A stretch of 64,000 nucleotides of DNA from contig DASVAS010000070.1 in assembly GCA_036376245.1 (NCBI GenBank), forward strand, positions 1-64,000, read 5' to 3'. Source of the stretch: DATARR01 sp036376245. GTDB lineage: Bacteria; Acidobacteriota; Thermoanaerobaculia; Multivoradales; UBA5704. The translations under genes and the position numbers were made by a program. The notes under the pieces are model-generated. The model saw only the letters and a list, made by a program, of their open reading frames with translations. It was not told where the DNA came from and ran no database searches. This document shows, one piece after another, positions 51,877-63,321 of the stretch; within the stretch, counting starts at the first letter, position 1, and the number at the start of each line of letters is the position of its first letter.

Positions 51877-52719
51877 TCAATGGACCTGCTGTAGCTTGCG
51901 CCGCGTCTCGGCGATCAGCGTCTCGATGGACTGGTGGTCAGGCGCTTCGGGCTCCAGCGCCAGGTAGCGCTCCAGGTCCTCGATTCCCCGCGCGGGGTCC
52001 TCCCACTTCAGCGTCAGCAGGCCCCGGTCCCGCCGGGCGCCGACGTCGTCCGGGTCCAGGAGCAGGACCCGGTCCAACACCCCGATGGCCCGCAGGAACT
52101 CGCTCCGGTGGAGATAGATCCCACGCAGGTTGTTGAGCATCCGGACCAGGATCTGCCGCGGGCTCGACGGCCGCAGCAGGCGTGCGTCGAAGGGCAGGGT
52201 GCCGCCGCTCAGCTTCTCCAGGATCTGCCGGCAGTCGTCCGTGGTGAGCAGGCGGCCGCGCTCGAACGGGTCGAGCAGGAGTTGCGGATGGACCGAATGC
52301 CGCAGCAGGAAATGGCCGGGGAAGCCGACACCGTCCAGGGGGACGCCGGCGCGGCGGCCGACCTCGATGTAGACCAGGGCCAGCGTGATCGGGATGCCCA
52401 GCCCGCGGTCGAGCACCTCGTTGAGGAAGCTGTTGCGGGGATCGTAGTAGTCCTCGGCGTTGCCGCGCAGGCCGACCTCGTCCGAGAGGAATCTGGAGAG
52501 CTCCGCGACACGGTCCAGATCGTCGCCCGCGAGCCGCGCCCGGAGACGGAGACCGAGATCGTCCAGGCGGGCCAGCCAGGGAGCGGGATCGAGTCCGGGC
52601 TGCTCCTCGGCGGCGATCCACAAGGCCGCCTCGGCGAGGTCGATCCGCTCGTCGGGGAGACAGGCGATCTCGGCGAAGCGCTCGCGGGCGGGTGACGGCT
52701 GAAGCATTCCGGGAAGCAT
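51877..52719 (-). CDS. SirB1-type transglutaminase-like TPR protein
   Basis: The 280-residue cytoplasmic protein belongs to the SirB1/transglutaminase-like family. YYDPRNSFLNEVLDRGLGIPITLALVYIEVGRRAGVPLDGVGFPGHFLLRH is the hallmark segment. The cysteine of true transglutaminases is not evident here. The C-terminal TPR part reads NLRGIYLHRSEFLRAIGVLDRVLLLDPDDV. An alternative start is MLQPSPAR, four residues in. Function in bacteria is not settled. It is convergent with the CAP protein gene. Confidence 0.9.
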   Translation of the reverse strand: MLPGMLQPSPARERFAEIACLPDERIDLAEAALWIAAEEQPGLDPAPWLARLDDLGLRLRARLAGDDLDRVAELSRFLSDEVGLRGNAEDYYDPRNSFLNEVLDRGLGIPITLALVYIEVGRRAGVPLDGVGFPGHFLLRHSVHPQLLLDPFERGRLLTTDDCRQILEKLSGGTLPFDARLLRPSSPRQILVRMLNNLRGIYLHRSEFLRAIGVLDRVLLLDPDDVGARRDRGLLTLKWEDPARGIEDLERYLALEPEAPDHQSIETLIAETRRKLQQVH

Positions 52720-52768
52720 AACGGATCGCTTCGGGATATCGTTCCCGGGTTATCTCGGGAGGAGAGCC

Positions 52769-53371
52769 ATGGACAGGCTTCACGTCGGAATCCTGATCTT
52801 CGACGGCGTCGAGGTGCTCGACTTCGCCGGCCCGTTCGAGATCTTCTCGCGCACCCGCCTGACCCCCGGCGTCGAGTCGCGGCGGTCGGAGGAGAGCGCT
52901 CCGTTCCGGGTCTTCACCGTCGCCAGGACGGCGGCTCCCGTCGTGGCCACGGGTGGCCTTACCGTGGTCCCCCACCACGGCTTCGCGGACGCTCCCCGCA
53001 TCGATCTGCTCGTGGTGCCGGGGGGCTTCGGCACCCGTCCCCTGCTCCACGACGAGGAGGTGCTCGACTGGATCCGCCGCACGGCCGCCGCGGCGCGCCA
53101 GGTCACCTCCGTCTGCACGGGCGCCCTGCTGCTCGCCAAAGCCGGCCTCCTGGAAGGCCGCCGGGCCACCACCCACTGGGCCTCCCTGGACCTGCTGGAC
53201 TCGCTGGCCGCGGGCGTCGAGGTCGACAGCCGGTCCCGCGTGGTGGACGACGGTGTCATCACTTCCGCCGGCGTGGCCTCGGGGATGGACATGTCCTTCT
53301 ACGTCGTCGAGACCCTCTTCGGCCGCGAGGTGGCGGACGAGACGGCGCACTACATCGAATACCGCCGCTGA
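52769..53371 (+). CDS. DJ-1/PfpI family protein
   Basis: The 200-residue protein has the DJ-1/PfpI fold. VGILIFDGVEVLDFAGPFEIF is the start of the glutamine-amidotransferase-like core. LLVVPGGFGTRPLL follows, and the reactive cysteine Cys116 sits in QVTSVCTGALLLAKAGLL. The TTHWASLDLL segment resembles isonitrile hydratases and AraC-linked amidase-like domains. Reaction unknown. The upstream purine-rich GGGAGGAGAGCC is a good ribosome-binding site. Confidence 0.9.
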   Translation: MDRLHVGILIFDGVEVLDFAGPFEIFSRTRLTPGVESRRSEESAPFRVFTVARTAAPVVATGGLTVVPHHGFADAPRIDLLVVPGGFGTRPLLHDEEVLDWIRRTAAAARQVTSVCTGALLLAKAGLLEGRRATTHWASLDLLDSLAAGVEVDSRSRVVDDGVITSAGVASGMDMSFYVVETLFGREVADETAHYIEYRR

Positions 53372-53425
53372 TCGCCTGCCGGCCCCGGCACATCCCTTGC
53401 TTGGTACCAGCATCAGACAGGGAAG

Positions 53426-53471
53426 GGGCGGCGAAATTGAGCAAGATGTAGTCAGATTATTCCCGCCGCCC
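53426..53471 (+). promoter_or_regulatory. Hairpin in the upstream region of lon
   Basis: GGGCGGCG (53426-53433) and CGCCGCCC (53464-53471) are exact complements around a 30-nt AT-rich loop. It lies about 140 bp before the lon start and may be a transcript end or a 5'-UTR structure. A heat-shock promoter or CIRCE element is not evident. Confidence 0.35.
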
Positions 53472-53607
53472 TTCTCTCTACTAAGCGAGAGATCCGACCA
53501 TGAGTGACTGGCACGCAAATCGTGGAATGGGAGCCCCCCGGATCTGGTTGTCCTCGGTAACGGAATCGCCGACCTCTGGGGCCAGGCGGTCCGGCAAGGA
53601 GAATCAG

Positions 53608-56067
<2,460 letters not shown>

Positions 56068-56094
56068 GCCCTGAAAAGGGACTGCCGGATGGCG

Positions 56095-56127
56095 CCGCCG
56101 CCTCTCGCGAGGCGGCGGTTTTTTATT
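56095..56127 (+). terminator. Strong intrinsic terminator after lon
   Basis: CCGCCGCCTC (56095-56104) pairs with GAGGCGGCGG (56109-56118) around TCGC, followed by TTTTTTATT. This is the clearest intrinsic terminator in the window. Confidence 0.92.
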
Positions 56128-56136
56128 GGGCGGGGA

Positions 56137-56838
56137 TTACAGGCTCCAGGAGAAGCCGACGGCGAATTCGAGGTTGGAGAGGTCGAGGTCGCCGAAGCCT
56201 TCGAAGTCGCCTTCCAGCTCGTCGTCGGCCTGGGTCCAGCGGCCCTCGCCGAAGAGCGCGAAATGCGGCGTGATCGGGACTTCGAGACCGGCCAGACCGT
56301 ACCAGCCGAAGGCGACGCCGTCCGACTCCAGCTCGGCGAAGAAGATGTCGAGATCGCGGTCGATGAAGTCTCCTTCCTCCGTCAGCGTCCAGAAATAGGC
56401 GCCGCCGCCCAGGCCCACGTAGGGCTGGATCGCGGTGTCCGGACCGGTGAAGTGCACCATCAGGCCGAGGGTGGCCGAGGCGATGCCCAGCGTCGTGTCG
56501 TGCCGGATGCTGTCGCCGAAGTTGTCCTCGAAGTCGCGGTAGGCGTTGGTGGAGTCGCCTTCGAAGACCGAGCCCGAGAAGTCCAGGCTCAGATGGCGGT
56601 TCAACGGCAGGAGGTAGGAGGCGCCGAAGCTGAAGTCTTCAAAGTCGTCGATGGAGCCTGTGAAGTCCCGCTCCTTCTCGTCCCAGTACTCGGAATCGCC
56701 CTCCAGTTGGACGGCCCCCAGGTGGAGGCGGAAGGCCCCTGCCCTCTCAGGGTAGTAGCGCCCGCCCTGCGCCAGGGCCGGCATCGACGCGACAAGCAGC
56801 CCCGCGAGGGCCATGGTCACGCGTGTCTTGACAGTCAT
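56137..56838 (-). CDS. Outer-membrane beta-barrel-like protein
   Basis: From the ATG at 56836-56838, preceded on the minus strand by AAAGGAGATATAAAA, the product is 233 residues with a signal peptide (about 1-22). Alternating hydrophobic strands such as FSFGASYLLPLNRHLSLDFSGSVFEG, QPYVGLGGGAYFWTL and SNLEFAVGFSWSL suggest an eight-stranded OmpW/OprF-like barrel, ending with an aromatic residue near the C-terminus. The loops are very acidic. Substrate and partner are unknown. Confidence 0.8.
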   Translation of the reverse strand: MTVKTRVTMALAGLLVASMPALAQGGRYYPERAGAFRLHLGAVQLEGDSEYWDEKERDFTGSIDDFEDFSFGASYLLPLNRHLSLDFSGSVFEGDSTNAYRDFEDNFGDSIRHDTTLGIASATLGLMVHFTGPDTAIQPYVGLGGGAYFWTLTEEGDFIDRDLDIFFAELESDGVAFGWYGLAGLEVPITPHFALFGEGRWTQADDELEGDFEGFGDLDLSNLEFAVGFSWSL

Positions 56839-56999
56839 TTTTATATCTCCTTTGATGATCCTACAGCCTTCCCCAGGAGCAACCGCAATGCCAGGCTCTT
56901 CAAGAGGAAAGACGGACGGATAAACCCTTTGTTTCAAAAACTTTGAACGCCGGAAGCAACCTTGCTTGGACCGTCCTCGTGAGAGGACGTTCCGTAGCT

Positions 57000-58076
57000 T
57001 CACCGGGAGGAAACCGCGCAGGAGGTGCTCTCCGGATGAAGGATCACTCCGTCGATTTCCGCCGCCGTGGTGCCCGCCAGGAAGGGGGTCTTGCGGAAGG
57101 AGGACGCGACCAGCTCCCGGTTGCGGCCGGGCGTGTAGTCCTTGAACAGGCCGCCGACGGCGCCTTCCCCCTCGTCGATGCCGAGGACCTTCACCGGCTT
57201 GCCGCAGGAGAAGTCGAAGGCGGCCAGGGCGGCGGAGCGGACCCGCGGATTCGTCCGCGTCCGCCAATGGACGCGCCCCCCCTTCAGGTCGTAGACGATG
57301 CTCCACTGGGTGTAATCCCCCTGCGCGACATCCGCCAGCGTCTCGAAGGCATAGGCGACAGGATCCCCGGCCTTGGCGGCTGCGAACCGGTCGGCGCGGT
57401 CGGCGGCGCGGGCGAACCGCTGCAGCGATCCCCTTCCGTGGAGGGCCGCCGCGTCCCCCTTGTTCGCCTCGCGGAAGCGCAGCGACTTCTCGTAGGTGTG
57501 GTTGGCGAGGGCCTTGGCGGGCAGGTCCGTCCCCGTGTGCACGACCGGCTTGCCGCCCAGGAACTCGACGGTGGCGCAACTCCCCCCCTTGTCGCAGATC
57601 AGGAAGTGGATCTTGGCGCCGGCCGAGATCCGCAGGTCCCCGGCGTGCCGGACGACCTCGGCCACGGTGGCGTAGTTGTCGAGCTGGTACTGGATCCACT
57701 CCAGGCACCCCACCACCGGCTTCCCGTCCGGTCCGGGATATTGCGTGTCGTCCAGCCACATCAGCTCGATGGCGAGCCCCGGCTCGTTCATGCCGCCGCT
57801 GGGGAACTCGCGGCCGTACTGGTTGAAGGTCAGGCTCCCGTATTTGGAGGTCCACTTCGCCGGCCGCCCTTCCTCGGGCCCGATCGACGAGGTCTTGGCC
57901 ACCCCTCGCTTGTTCACCATCACCAGGCCGTCGGGGACCATCCAGTCGTAGTTCTTACCGAAAAAGGACTGCTGCCCTTGGGTCATGCAGAAGGTCGTGC
58001 AGGCGAGGACTTCGGAGAGTGGCGCGACGAGCAACGCTCCCAGGAGGATGACGAGCAAAGTCCGTGATCTCTTCAT
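57000..58076 (-). CDS. Exported choloylglycine hydrolase-like Ntn hydrolase
   Basis: The 358-residue protein has a signal peptide whose end coincides with the nucleophile: SEVLA then CTTFC, with Cys26 becoming the N-terminal catalytic residue. FFGKNYDWMVPDGLVMVNKR carries the conserved Asp/Asn region, and SGGMNEPGLAIELMWLD is a family motif. The enzymes cleave amide bonds of bile acids, penicillin V or acyl-homoserine lactones. For this protein the substrate is not predictable. It is well separated from its neighbours. Confidence 0.88.
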   Translation of the reverse strand: MKRSRTLLVILLGALLVAPLSEVLACTTFCMTQGQQSFFGKNYDWMVPDGLVMVNKRGVAKTSSIGPEEGRPAKWTSKYGSLTFNQYGREFPSGGMNEPGLAIELMWLDDTQYPGPDGKPVVGCLEWIQYQLDNYATVAEVVRHAGDLRISAGAKIHFLICDKGGSCATVEFLGGKPVVHTGTDLPAKALANHTYEKSLRFREANKGDAAALHGRGSLQRFARAADRADRFAAAKAGDPVAYAFETLADVAQGDYTQWSIVYDLKGGRVHWRTRTNPRVRSAALAAFDFSCGKPVKVLGIDEGEGAVGGLFKDYTPGRNRELVASSFRKTPFLAGTTAAEIDGVILHPESTSCAVSSR

Positions 58077-58136
58077 GGATCTAGTCTGACATAGACTTCC
58101 CGCGGACTTCCCGCCCCAATGGCCAAGGAGGCTTGC

Positions 58137-58373
58137 ATGGTAGAGATCTTCGACAACCAGACCGGCGCCCTTCTGGGCACCCTCACCGACGATCAGTTCC
58201 AGTTCCTCGCCGACCACCTCGAAGAAGAGTCGGACGAGGACCAGGACTATTACCTGAACCGCACGACGGTGGACACCCTGGAGGGGGAAGGAGCGGACCC
58301 GGAGCTGATCGCCCTCCTGCGTCGCGCCCTGGGCAACGGCGACGAGGCCGAGATCCGCTGGTCACGCTCCTGA
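58137..58373 (+). CDS. Small acidic protein, unknown function
   Basis: The start ATG at 58137 follows AAGGAGGCTTGC and gives 78 residues. The protein is acidic (FLADHLEEESDEDQDYYLNRTTVDTLEGEG) and probably soluble, ending in a helical LIALLRRALG. I recognise no family. Its 3' end overlaps the convergent lipid kinase gene by 12 bp. Confidence 0.75.
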   Translation: MVEIFDNQTGALLGTLTDDQFQFLADHLEEESDEDQDYYLNRTTVDTLEGEGADPELIALLRRALGNGDEAEIRWSRS

Positions 58374-59258
58374 GGACGGCAGCAGCACCCGCAGGGCCAG
58401 CGGACGCGTCCGGTAACGCAGCGGGGGCTTCATCACGACGACCTCCCCGTCCAGATAGACCGGCAACGCCTTCTTGCGGGTCTCGATGGTGAGCTCGGGC
58501 AGTTGCCAGCGGTCGAAGCGGTCCGTCCGCTTGACGTCCCGCACCAGCCCGAGCAGCGCCGCCGCGAGCAGGCCCAGCCGGCTCCGGCTCTTGTCCACGT
58601 AGACGTACAGGAAACCGCTGTCGAAGCGGCTGCGGGCACCGTAGGTGAAGGCGTTGAATTCGTATTCGTTGTTACCGATGAAGACGAACCGCGTCTTGTG
58701 GTCGATCTCCAGGCCGTCCGACTTCAGCCGCACATGGAGCGAGGGGAGCTTCGGCAGCACCTTGAAAGCCGCGGCCACCGTCGCCAGCCACTTGCCCCGG
58801 TCCAGCCGCTGCCGCTGCCAGTCCCGCACCCGGACGACGGACGGGTAGAAGCCGAGAATCGAGTTGTTGATGAAGATCTCACCATTGACCTCCCCTACGT
58901 CCAGGGACCGGGGAAGGCCCGTGACGGCCACGCGGGCGGCCTCGGCCAGGTCGGTGGGGATGCCCAGATCCCGGGCGAAGTGGTTCAGGGTCCCCACCGG
59001 CAGCACGCCCAGGGGCACGTCACCGCCCACCAGGACGGAGGCCACGCAGCGGATCGTGCCGTCGCCGCCGCCCGCCACCACCACATCGGCGCCTTTCTCC
59101 AACGCCTCCCGCGCGGCCCTTTCGATTTTCTCCCCGGGCAGGAGCCGTACGTCCGCCTCGGCTCCGGCCTCCCGGAAGACTCCCCGCAGCGCCTCCTCGT
59201 CCAGCTTCTGGGAGACGACGGTGCCCGCTCCGCGATTCACGATGACGGCGATCCGCAC
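58362..59258 (-). CDS. Diacylglycerol kinase-like lipid kinase
   Basis: A GTG start (59256-59258) gives 298 residues. It belongs to the DAGK/YegS family. VIVNRGAGTV begins the nucleotide region, VVVAGGGDGTIRCVASVLVG is the ATP-loop signature, and LGVLPVGTLNHFARDLG follows. These enzymes phosphorylate diacylglycerol or related lipids at the membrane. A longer frame up to an ATG at 59315 overlaps the start of the next gene and is less likely. It overlaps the small acidic gene at its 3' end. Confidence 0.92.
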   Translation of the reverse strand: MRIAVIVNRGAGTVVSQKLDEEALRGVFREAGAEADVRLLPGEKIERAAREALEKGADVVVAGGGDGTIRCVASVLVGGDVPLGVLPVGTLNHFARDLGIPTDLAEAARVAVTGLPRSLDVGEVNGEIFINNSILGFYPSVVRVRDWQRQRLDRGKWLATVAAAFKVLPKLPSLHVRLKSDGLEIDHKTRFVFIGNNEYEFNAFTYGARSRFDSGFLYVYVDKSRSRLGLLAAALLGLVRDVKRTDRFDRWQLPELTIETRKKALPVYLDGEVVVMKPPLRYRTRPLALRVLLPSSGA

Positions 59259-59314
59259 GCGGCGAGAATACGCAATCCCCGGACCACGTTGAGAGGGGAC
59301 GGGAGAGACCTCCA

Positions 59315-60223
59315 ATGCTGGTGTTCCTGACGCTGCTGTTCCTCGGCCTTCCCCAGGCCGCCGCCCCGCCCGCCGTCGAGGGCCCGCCCTCCCCTGCCGA
59401 CTTCCGCCGGGAGCTGCTCGCCCTGTTCAACCAGGAGCGGACGGCCGCGGGCGCGCCGACGCTGCGGCTCGACGAGGCGCTCAACCCCATAGCCCAGGAG
59501 AGCGCCGAGGAGGTGCGGGCCAACGAGGGAGTGGCGCCCTACGACGAAAAGTCCATTCCCAGGATCCAGGCCCGGCTGCGCAAGGCGGGCTACCGCGCCC
59601 ACGGCTGGCACCAGGCGTTCGCCGCCGGCCGGGGGGACCCCGCCACGCTCCTCAACTGGCTCAAGACCGAGTATCCGGATACCTTCCGCTCGCTCATAAA
59701 CCCCGATTTCCAGGAGCTGGGGATCGGCATCAGCGAGATCCGCGGCATGCCCGTCTATACCTTCTTCCTGGCGTGGCGCGAGAGCGAGTCCTTCGCCCGG
59801 CAGACGGCGGGCCTCGCGGATCTGGAGAAGGCCCGCGCCGATGCGCTCGCCCGCGTCAACGCCGAGCGGGCCACCGCCGGCCTTCCACCGCTCGTCCTCG
59901 ACGCCCGGCTGAACGCCGCGGCCCAGGCCCACGCCGAGGACATGCTGCTCCGCTCCTACTACAACCACACGACGCCCGAGGGCGCGGGTCCCTCCGCCCG
60001 CGTCCGCAAGAGCGGCTATCCGGCGCGCCTCGTGGCCGAGAACATCGCCCGCGGCCCCGTGGCCGTGAACGAGGCGATGGACAACTGGATGGCGAGCCGG
60101 GAGCACCGGCGCAACATCCTCCATCCCGGGTTCGCCCACCTGGGGATAGGGATCGCCGTGGGCCGCAACTCGGTCGGCGACACGGTCCTCTGGGTGCAGG
60201 ACTTCGGCGCCGGGGCGCCGTGA
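59315..60223 (+). CDS. Secreted protein with two CAP (SCP/PR1) domains, paralogue
   Basis: The 302-residue product has a signal peptide (about 1-16, ending QAAA) and two CAP domains. LLALFNQERTAAGAPTLRLDEALNPIAQESAEEV is the first. DALARVNAERATAGLPPLVLDARLNAAAQAHAEDMLLRSYYNHTTPEG and AENIARGPVAVNEAMDNWMASREHRRNIL are the second, again with the better-kept motifs. It is related to 50940-51821 but clearly diverged. The shared two-domain layout suggests an old duplication. Confidence 0.9.
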   Translation: MLVFLTLLFLGLPQAAAPPAVEGPPSPADFRRELLALFNQERTAAGAPTLRLDEALNPIAQESAEEVRANEGVAPYDEKSIPRIQARLRKAGYRAHGWHQAFAAGRGDPATLLNWLKTEYPDTFRSLINPDFQELGIGISEIRGMPVYTFFLAWRESESFARQTAGLADLEKARADALARVNAERATAGLPPLVLDARLNAAAQAHAEDMLLRSYYNHTTPEGAGPSARVRKSGYPARLVAENIARGPVAVNEAMDNWMASREHRRNILHPGFAHLGIGIAVGRNSVGDTVLWVQDFGAGAP

Positions 60224-61099
60224 TCAGTGAACGACGGGGATCACCGGGATGGAGCCCGGGATCAGGCTGCCGGGGACGCGGATGAAATCGGTCCGCCCCG
60301 GCTGCCCCGACATCGGCCTGCCGCCATGGTGGCCGCCACCGTGGCCACCGTGGTGGCCCGGCCGAGGGTTTCCGAAGCCAGGCCCCACTACCACCGGCGG
60401 GTAATAGCCATAGTAGCCATAATAGAGAGGGATGCCGCCGGTCTCGGGCTGCGGCGGCTCCAGGCGCGCCAAGTCACGGGTGATGGCCAGCTCGGCCAGG
60501 AGGGCCAGGCGTTCCTCCCGCGCGGCCCGGGCGGCCTCCTGGCGCGCGGCGTTGCGCCGGGCCTGCTCCTCTTCATAGGCGCGGGTCCTGAGGGCGAGCT
60601 CTTCACGCGTGATCCACTGGCCGTTGGACTGGACGAAGCCCTGCCGCCGCATGGACTCGGCGTAGGGGATCCAGCGCCCTAGCTGTTCCTCGAAGACGTA
60701 GCCGTAAATCCGCAGGACGGGCGCGAGCCCCGACAGGTCGGGATCGATCGCCGCCGCGGCCAGGGCCGCCTCGCGGCCGGCCTGCTGCAGCTCCTTGCTC
60801 TGGGCCCAGCGGGCGAGATCCAGCCATTCCCTGGCGGAGCCGCCTTTCTTCAGGGCCTCCTTGCGGCGGAGGTACTCCTGCAGGCTGGAGTCGCCCTTCT
60901 CCACCTTCAGCACGTTGTCCGCCGGCAGACTGAGCGTGCCGCCCTGCATGATGATCTTCACCTGCGTCTCCGTCGTCTCCGTCATCACCCCTTCGAACTT
61001 CCGCCCGTTGACCAGATAGACGTCGTCCGCGAGGGCCGGTCCGGCTACGAATGAGAGAGGGACCAGTGTGAGGAGAGGAGCGAGGAAACGGGTCCGCAT
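60224..61099 (-). CDS. Secreted protein with Gly/His-rich C-terminus
   Basis: The 291-residue product has a signal peptide (about 1-24). Residues 25-60 (VYLVNGRKFEGVMTETTETQVKIIMQGGTLSLP) form a small beta domain of the SH3-like type found in other exported proteins of this phylum group. A long helical middle follows (EEEQARRNAARQEAARAAREERLALL). The C-terminus is low-complexity, GIPLYYGYYGYYPP and then GHHGGHGGGHHGG, which could bind metals. Function unknown. The stop abuts the CAP gene stop. Confidence 0.8.
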   Translation of the reverse strand: MRTRFLAPLLTLVPLSFVAGPALADDVYLVNGRKFEGVMTETTETQVKIIMQGGTLSLPADNVLKVEKGDSSLQEYLRRKEALKKGGSAREWLDLARWAQSKELQQAGREAALAAAAIDPDLSGLAPVLRIYGYVFEEQLGRWIPYAESMRRQGFVQSNGQWITREELALRTRAYEEEQARRNAARQEAARAAREERLALLAELAITRDLARLEPPQPETGGIPLYYGYYGYYPPVVVGPGFGNPRPGHHGGHGGGHHGGRPMSGQPGRTDFIRVPGSLIPGSIPVIPVVH

Positions 61100-61154
61100 T
61101 GCAGGTTTCCTTTCTTCACGGCGCGTCGCCCCTGGATTTTACCACCTCCGCGGC

Positions 61155-61877
61155 CTAGCCGGCCGGCTTGGGGGCAGGGGCGATGGTGAACCCGGCGATC
61201 CTTCCGGCGTCGTCCACGACCACCCGGAGGTCCCGGGGACCCTTCTCGAATTCGACGGTGACGAAGACGTACGTGAGAGGCGGCTCCACGCGGGTGACGT
61301 TCAGCCGCTTGTAGGCGCCGTAGCGGGCTTCGACGTTCTTCCAGGTCGCTGTGAGCTGCTCCGCCGAGACCGCTTTCTTCATCTCCGCGTTGAAGCTCCC
61401 GGTGGCGGCCTGAAGGTCCCCTTTCGCGACCTGGCCCAGGAGCTGCTCGGCCGCGGCCACCGGCTTCGGGGAGAGCGTCTTCCCCGGCTCCGCCGGCGGG
61501 GCGGCGGTCGAAGAGATGAAGAACCCGGCGACCTGGCCGGCCGGATCGAAGATCACCCGCACCCCCTGCGTGCCCCGCTCGAACTCGGCGGTGCCGAAGA
61601 CGTACGTCAGCGGCCCGTCCGTCCGCGTGGAGCCCCGCCGCTTGAAGGCGCCGAGCTGCTCCTGCATGGATGTCCAGGCCTTCTGGAGGGACTCCGGCGG
61701 AGCCGCCTGTTTCATCTGGTCGGTGAAGCTCTGGACGGCGGTCTGGAGCTCGCCCTTGGCGAGCTGGTCGACGAAGGTGGTGGCAATCGTTGCGGCGTCT
61801 TTCGCCGGGGACGTCTGGGCGGAGAGCGCGCAGGGCAGCACGCAGAGAATCAGGAGCAGGGCTTTGAAGGTCTTCAT
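61155..61877 (-). CDS. Secreted protein with two DUF3887-like domains
   Basis: The 240-residue product has a signal peptide (about 1-20, ending LSAQ). Two similar domains follow. The first runs about 25-125 (ATTFVDQLAKGELQTAVQSFTDQMKQAAPPESLQKAWTSMQEQLG). The second runs about 140-240 (QLLGQVAKGDLQAATGSFNAEMKKAVSAEQLTATWKNVEARYG). Both end in a TYVF...EFE.G strand pair, as in DUF3887. Such domains occur beside hydrolases; here the protein is free-standing. It lies divergent from the phospholipase D gene. Confidence 0.82.
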   Translation of the reverse strand: MKTFKALLLILCVLPCALSAQTSPAKDAATIATTFVDQLAKGELQTAVQSFTDQMKQAAPPESLQKAWTSMQEQLGAFKRRGSTRTDGPLTYVFGTAEFERGTQGVRVIFDPAGQVAGFFISSTAAPPAEPGKTLSPKPVAAAEQLLGQVAKGDLQAATGSFNAEMKKAVSAEQLTATWKNVEARYGAYKRLNVTRVEPPLTYVFVTVEFEKGPRDLRVVVDDAGRIAGFTIAPAPKPAG

Positions 61878-61922
61878 GGGGCGAATCGTACACCGCCGCC
61901 CATCTGCCATACTCCGCCCCCG

Positions 61923-63194
61923 ATGGCCCGCCGACACCGCTTCCGTCGCTTCCAACCCATGCTCCGCCCCCTCCCCGGGAGCAGGCTGCCGCGGGAGCTG
62001 CGGGTCCACCGGGTGGGACGCATCGCCGAAGCCCTTCCCCTGGGGATCGCCGACCCCGGCTTCGAGGTCTTGCTGCGCCGCATCGATCGCGCGCCCTTCC
62101 TCGGCGGCAACGAGGTGGAGGTCTACACCGACGGCCAGGCCGCCTTCGCCGCCATGCGGGAGGTGGGGCTCACCGCCGAGCGGGAAATCCTCCTCGAGTC
62201 CTACATCTTCAAGGACGACCGCACCGGCAGGCTCTTCCTCGCCGAGCTCCAGGCCGCCGCCGCCCGCGACATCCACGTGTGCGTGCTCGCCGACGCCCTG
62301 GGCTCCGCCGAGACCCGCAAGGAATTCTGGCAGGAGATGGAGGACTACGGCGTCGAGGTCCGTCTCTTCCATCCGCTGTTCCAGACCCTCTGGTACCAGC
62401 CGTTCCGGGACCACCGGAAGATCCTGGTGGTGGACCGCAAGGTGGCCTTCACCGGCGGCATGAACATCGGCGAAGAGTACGGCTCCCCCCGCCCCAAACC
62501 GGGGCAGACCTGGCGCGACACCCACGTCCGCGTCACCGGCCCCACGGCCTGGGAGATGGCGGTCGTCTTCTCCGAAGGCTGGGAGCACTCCGGGGGCGAC
62601 CCCTTCGAGATCGATCCCCTGGCGGCCGAGGCCACCGAGTTGCCTGGAGCGCGTATCCTGGTCCTGGACTCCGCCCCGAAGCGTGGACAGGCGGAATCGG
62701 CCTCTGCCCTCGGCGCCATCGCGGGAGCGGCCCGGAAAAACCTCTGGATCACCAACGCCTACTTCGCGCCGGGGCGGAGAATCCTCGAAATCCTGGGCCA
62801 CACGGCGAAGCGAGGGGTGGACGTCCGGCTGCTGCTGCCGGGCAAGACCGACGTCCCCGTCGTCCGCCGTGCCGGCCACGGCTACTACCGGGCGCTGCTG
62901 GAGCGCGGCGTGCGGATCTTCGAGTACCAGCCGGCCATCCTCCACGCCAAGACCCTGGTGGCCGACAGCCTCGTTTCCATGGTCGGCTCGACCAATCTCG
63001 ACTTCCGCTCCTTCATCTTCAACGCCGAGTGCGACCTGCTGATCCTCTGCCCCGAGACAGCAGCCACCCTGGAGCAGGCCTTCCTGGCCGACCTGGAGCA
63101 ATCCGAGGAGGTCCGCCTCGAAGACTGGCGCCGCCGTCCCCTGACCAAGATCGCCGGCGACCGCATGGCGCGCTGGCTGTCGCCGGTGCTGTAG
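61923..63194 (+). CDS. Phospholipase D family cardiolipin synthase-like protein
   Basis: The 423-residue protein carries two HKD motifs. The first is RDHRKILVVDRKVAFTGGMNIG (about residue 165) and the second ILHAKTLVADSLVSMVGSTNLD (about residue 345). The second half has RRGVDVRLLLPGKTD-type strands. There is no strong N-terminal membrane helix, which distinguishes it from classical cardiolipin synthase A and resembles the ClsB/ClsC group. It probably condenses phosphatidyl groups to cardiolipin at the inner membrane. Confidence 0.9.
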   Translation: MARRHRFRRFQPMLRPLPGSRLPRELRVHRVGRIAEALPLGIADPGFEVLLRRIDRAPFLGGNEVEVYTDGQAAFAAMREVGLTAEREILLESYIFKDDRTGRLFLAELQAAAARDIHVCVLADALGSAETRKEFWQEMEDYGVEVRLFHPLFQTLWYQPFRDHRKILVVDRKVAFTGGMNIGEEYGSPRPKPGQTWRDTHVRVTGPTAWEMAVVFSEGWEHSGGDPFEIDPLAAEATELPGARILVLDSAPKRGQAESASALGAIAGAARKNLWITNAYFAPGRRILEILGHTAKRGVDVRLLLPGKTDVPVVRRAGHGYYRALLERGVRIFEYQPAILHAKTLVADSLVSMVGSTNLDFRSFIFNAECDLLILCPETAATLEQAFLADLEQSEEVRLEDWRRRPLTKIAGDRMARWLSPVL

Positions 63195-63200
63195 GAAGGA

Positions 63201-63287
63201 GAACACGGACAAGCACGGACCCTAAACGGACCGGCACGTCCCTGGAATCCGTGCTCGTCCGTGTCACGTCCGTGCCGGTCCGTGTTC
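63201..63287. repeat. Hairpin of ACGGAC repeats, family B (copy 2)
   Basis: AACACGGACAAGCACGGACC and further units face the inverse CCGTGCTCGTCCGTGT and CCGTGCCGGTCCGTGTTC. It begins just after the cardiolipin synthase-like gene stop. Confidence 0.8.
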
Positions 63288-63321
63288 TTCCCGGATTGTG
63301 AGCGCTATGCTTCCCTGAAGC

